Shown here in pieces: positions 62,580 through 64,000 of a DNA stretch of 64,000 nt; within the stretch, counting starts at the first letter, position 1; each line of letters opens with the position of its first letter. A program made the translations under genes and the position numbers. Origin of the DNA: Euglena gracilis (Eukaryota; Euglenida; Euglenophyceae; Euglenales). Under the pieces are notes generated by a model. It made no database searches. It was not told where the DNA came from and saw nothing but the letters and a program-made list of their open reading frames with translations. The stretch lies in assembly GCA_039621445.1 (NCBI GenBank), contig CP154956.1, positions 20,363,295 through 20,427,294 on the forward strand, written 5' to 3'.

Positions 62580-64000
62580 TGCCTTTGAACTCAGCCCCCC
62601 CCCCCCCCCGCCCCGGGTGGGTGGGTGGGTGGGTCAGTGCGGGAGATGCTCTGAAACATCCGGCCAGGCACGCACACCGACGCCGGAAAAAAAAAAGTGC
62701 CGAGTGGCCCCCCACCCTGCATGCACCTCGGAACACGCCACTTTGTGCACCGCCGAGGGCCAAATGAACCGATGGCCAGGATGGGGATGAACACCCGCAA
62801 CATTGACCCCAGGCCGGGGGCGGGGCTGACCGTGGGTGGCGGAGAACGCCCGCCGTGAGCCCCGGCCCCGGCGGGATGGCGAGCTGGGCATCTCTGGCAG
62901 GCTTCTTTTGAAGGCCCCCCAGGAGGGACCCCAACCCCCCCCCAGCCGGGTGCGGGACCCCCCGCCTAGACATTTCCCCAAAAAATTTCTGGCGCTTTGC
63001 GCCAGAACCCATATCCAGAGGCATCCAGCTTGGGACCAGCGATCGTTTTGAGACCGGGGAGTAGGGGGACGGCCCCCCCACCCAACCAGGCCCCTGCCCC
63101 CCCCCAGGTCGGAGGGGGTCTGGGGGACTCAGTTTTTTGTGGTGGTCAGTTTTCAGTGGTCAATTTTGGGGTTAAATTTCTTTTCCACTTCGCGTCAAAA
63201 AAAGGCCCAAATTGGCGAAAATCCGGACCCACAAGGCCCCTGGGCAGCGTATTAAGTGAGAGGGGTCCCGGACCCCCCTCTCCCCGGGGAGGGGTTTTCT
63301 TAAGGACCCCGGGGAAAAAAGGTCACCCCCCCAGGAGTGGGGGTCCAGGCGGCCGGCCAGGAGGACACAGAAGGTATCCAAAAAAAAATGCCCCCAAAAG
63401 CCAAAATCCAGCAGGGTTGGCATTTTTTTTAGCAAAAATTTGTAGGTGAAGGCCCAAAAACCACCCAAAAATGCCACTTTTGCCCATTTTTGACCCCCCT
63501 TTCCAAAATTTTCGGTGTTTTGTGCCGAAATTTTTTTCGATCCAGCCCCACTTCACCAGGCTGGCCCTAACTTTTTTCCAGCGGACCTCCGGGGGAGGGG
63601 GTCCGCAGTCCAGCTGGGAGCTGCTGCTCGCTGGAAAAAAGGTGCTGACTGGCTGGACCCCCCCCCCCCGGGGATAGGGATACCTCTGGCGAAAGCAAAC
63701 CCCCAAAGGGGGGGGAGGGGGGTCAACCCCCTCCCCTCCCCCCTGGGGGAAAAAACCGGTTGTTGTTGGTGTGGTTTTTCACAGAATTGAGAAAAACAGA
63801 GATAAAAACATAACTCTGGTGGTGAAAGCACTGGGGAAGAAAATAATTTTTGAATCTGTTTGAGGTGAATCTGGTGGAGGTGGTGGGGGGGGGTGGTCGG
63901 GGTTGGACCCCTCCCCTCCCCTCCCCGGACAAAACCTAATGCCCTGCCCTTCGGTGAACCCAGGGGGGGGGGTCTAGCGGACCCACCCACCAACCCTCCC
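62580..64000. repeat. Terminal repeat-rich stretch
   Basis: GGGT runs (62618-62634), C/G foldbacks (62930-62965, 63265-63295, 63658-63672, 63700-63745), and hairpins TCTGGCGCTTTGCGCCAGA (62988-63006) and TTCGGTGTTTTGTGCCGAA (63511-63529). Open frames are composition-driven. No gene is supported. Confidence 0.55.

Overview
This window looks like nuclear DNA of a large, repeat-rich eukaryotic genome, probably a protist or alga; the sequence does not let me name the group. Four things point that way. There are human-type telomeric TTAGGG repeats. There are short GC-rich exon-like islands bounded by AG acceptors and GTATG/GTAAG donors, with kilobase introns between them. There are no bacterial-style packed genes, ribosome binding sites, rRNAs or tRNAs. 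Finally, most of the space is filled by retrotransposons, foldback elements, minisatellites and microsatellites. Nearly all long open frames are shadows of low-complexity DNA and are not annotated as genes.

Layout. 1-7.3 kb: repeats, including a dispersed family rich in perfect palindromes of the type GTGCGCAAATGCGCAC, a CA microsatellite, and a head-to-head telomeric array (4.57-4.73 kb) that looks like a fossil chromosome-end fusion. 7.4-11.8 kb: a plausible plus-strand gene model in which three exon islands keep reading phase and end at a stop codon. 14.35-14.5 kb: an isolated exon-like island. 16.1-21.9 kb: the best host gene, a plus-strand gene whose first two exons agree in phase and whose later exon encodes most of a FYVE-type zinc finger; its introns are packed with repeats. 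22.7-33.3 kb: further weak exon islands, a hAT-transposase remnant inside a small inverted-repeat element, two oppositely oriented arrays of the same 20-bp minisatellite, and copies of a SINE-like dispersed repeat. 34.2-35.0 kb: a foldback element with perfect 26-bp ends around a 139-bp tandem repeat and G-rich tracts. 36.4-55.6 kb: a nest of tyrosine-recombinase (DIRS-type) retrotransposons. 55.6-64 kb: more of the palindrome family, AT-rich DNA, a candidate minus-strand gene (61.4-62.4 kb) and an opposing plus-strand exon.

The DIRS nest is the most informative part. Element A (plus strand, 36456-41067) keeps the full DIRS plan: non-identical inverted terminal repeats, gag-like region, reverse transcriptase, RNase H, tyrosine recombinase, and an internal complementary region whose two halves match the two outer ends of the element (35 of 35 bases on the left side). 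Element B (minus strand) lies tail-to-tail with A; element D (minus strand, a diverged lineage) and element C (minus strand) follow. All coding regions are broken, many at C/G homopolymers, so none looks autonomous. B carries an internal 1.16-kb tandem duplication. C carries a nearly perfect 1,117-bp tandem duplication of its 5' end.

A recurring theme is a set of short elements with terminal inverted repeats, poly-C/poly-G foldbacks and small hairpins of the CGGCGC-loop-GCGCCG type. They occur in several families across the window and may represent poorly described non-autonomous transposons. Exon calls rest only on splice-site motifs, phase agreement and codon composition, and need transcript evidence.
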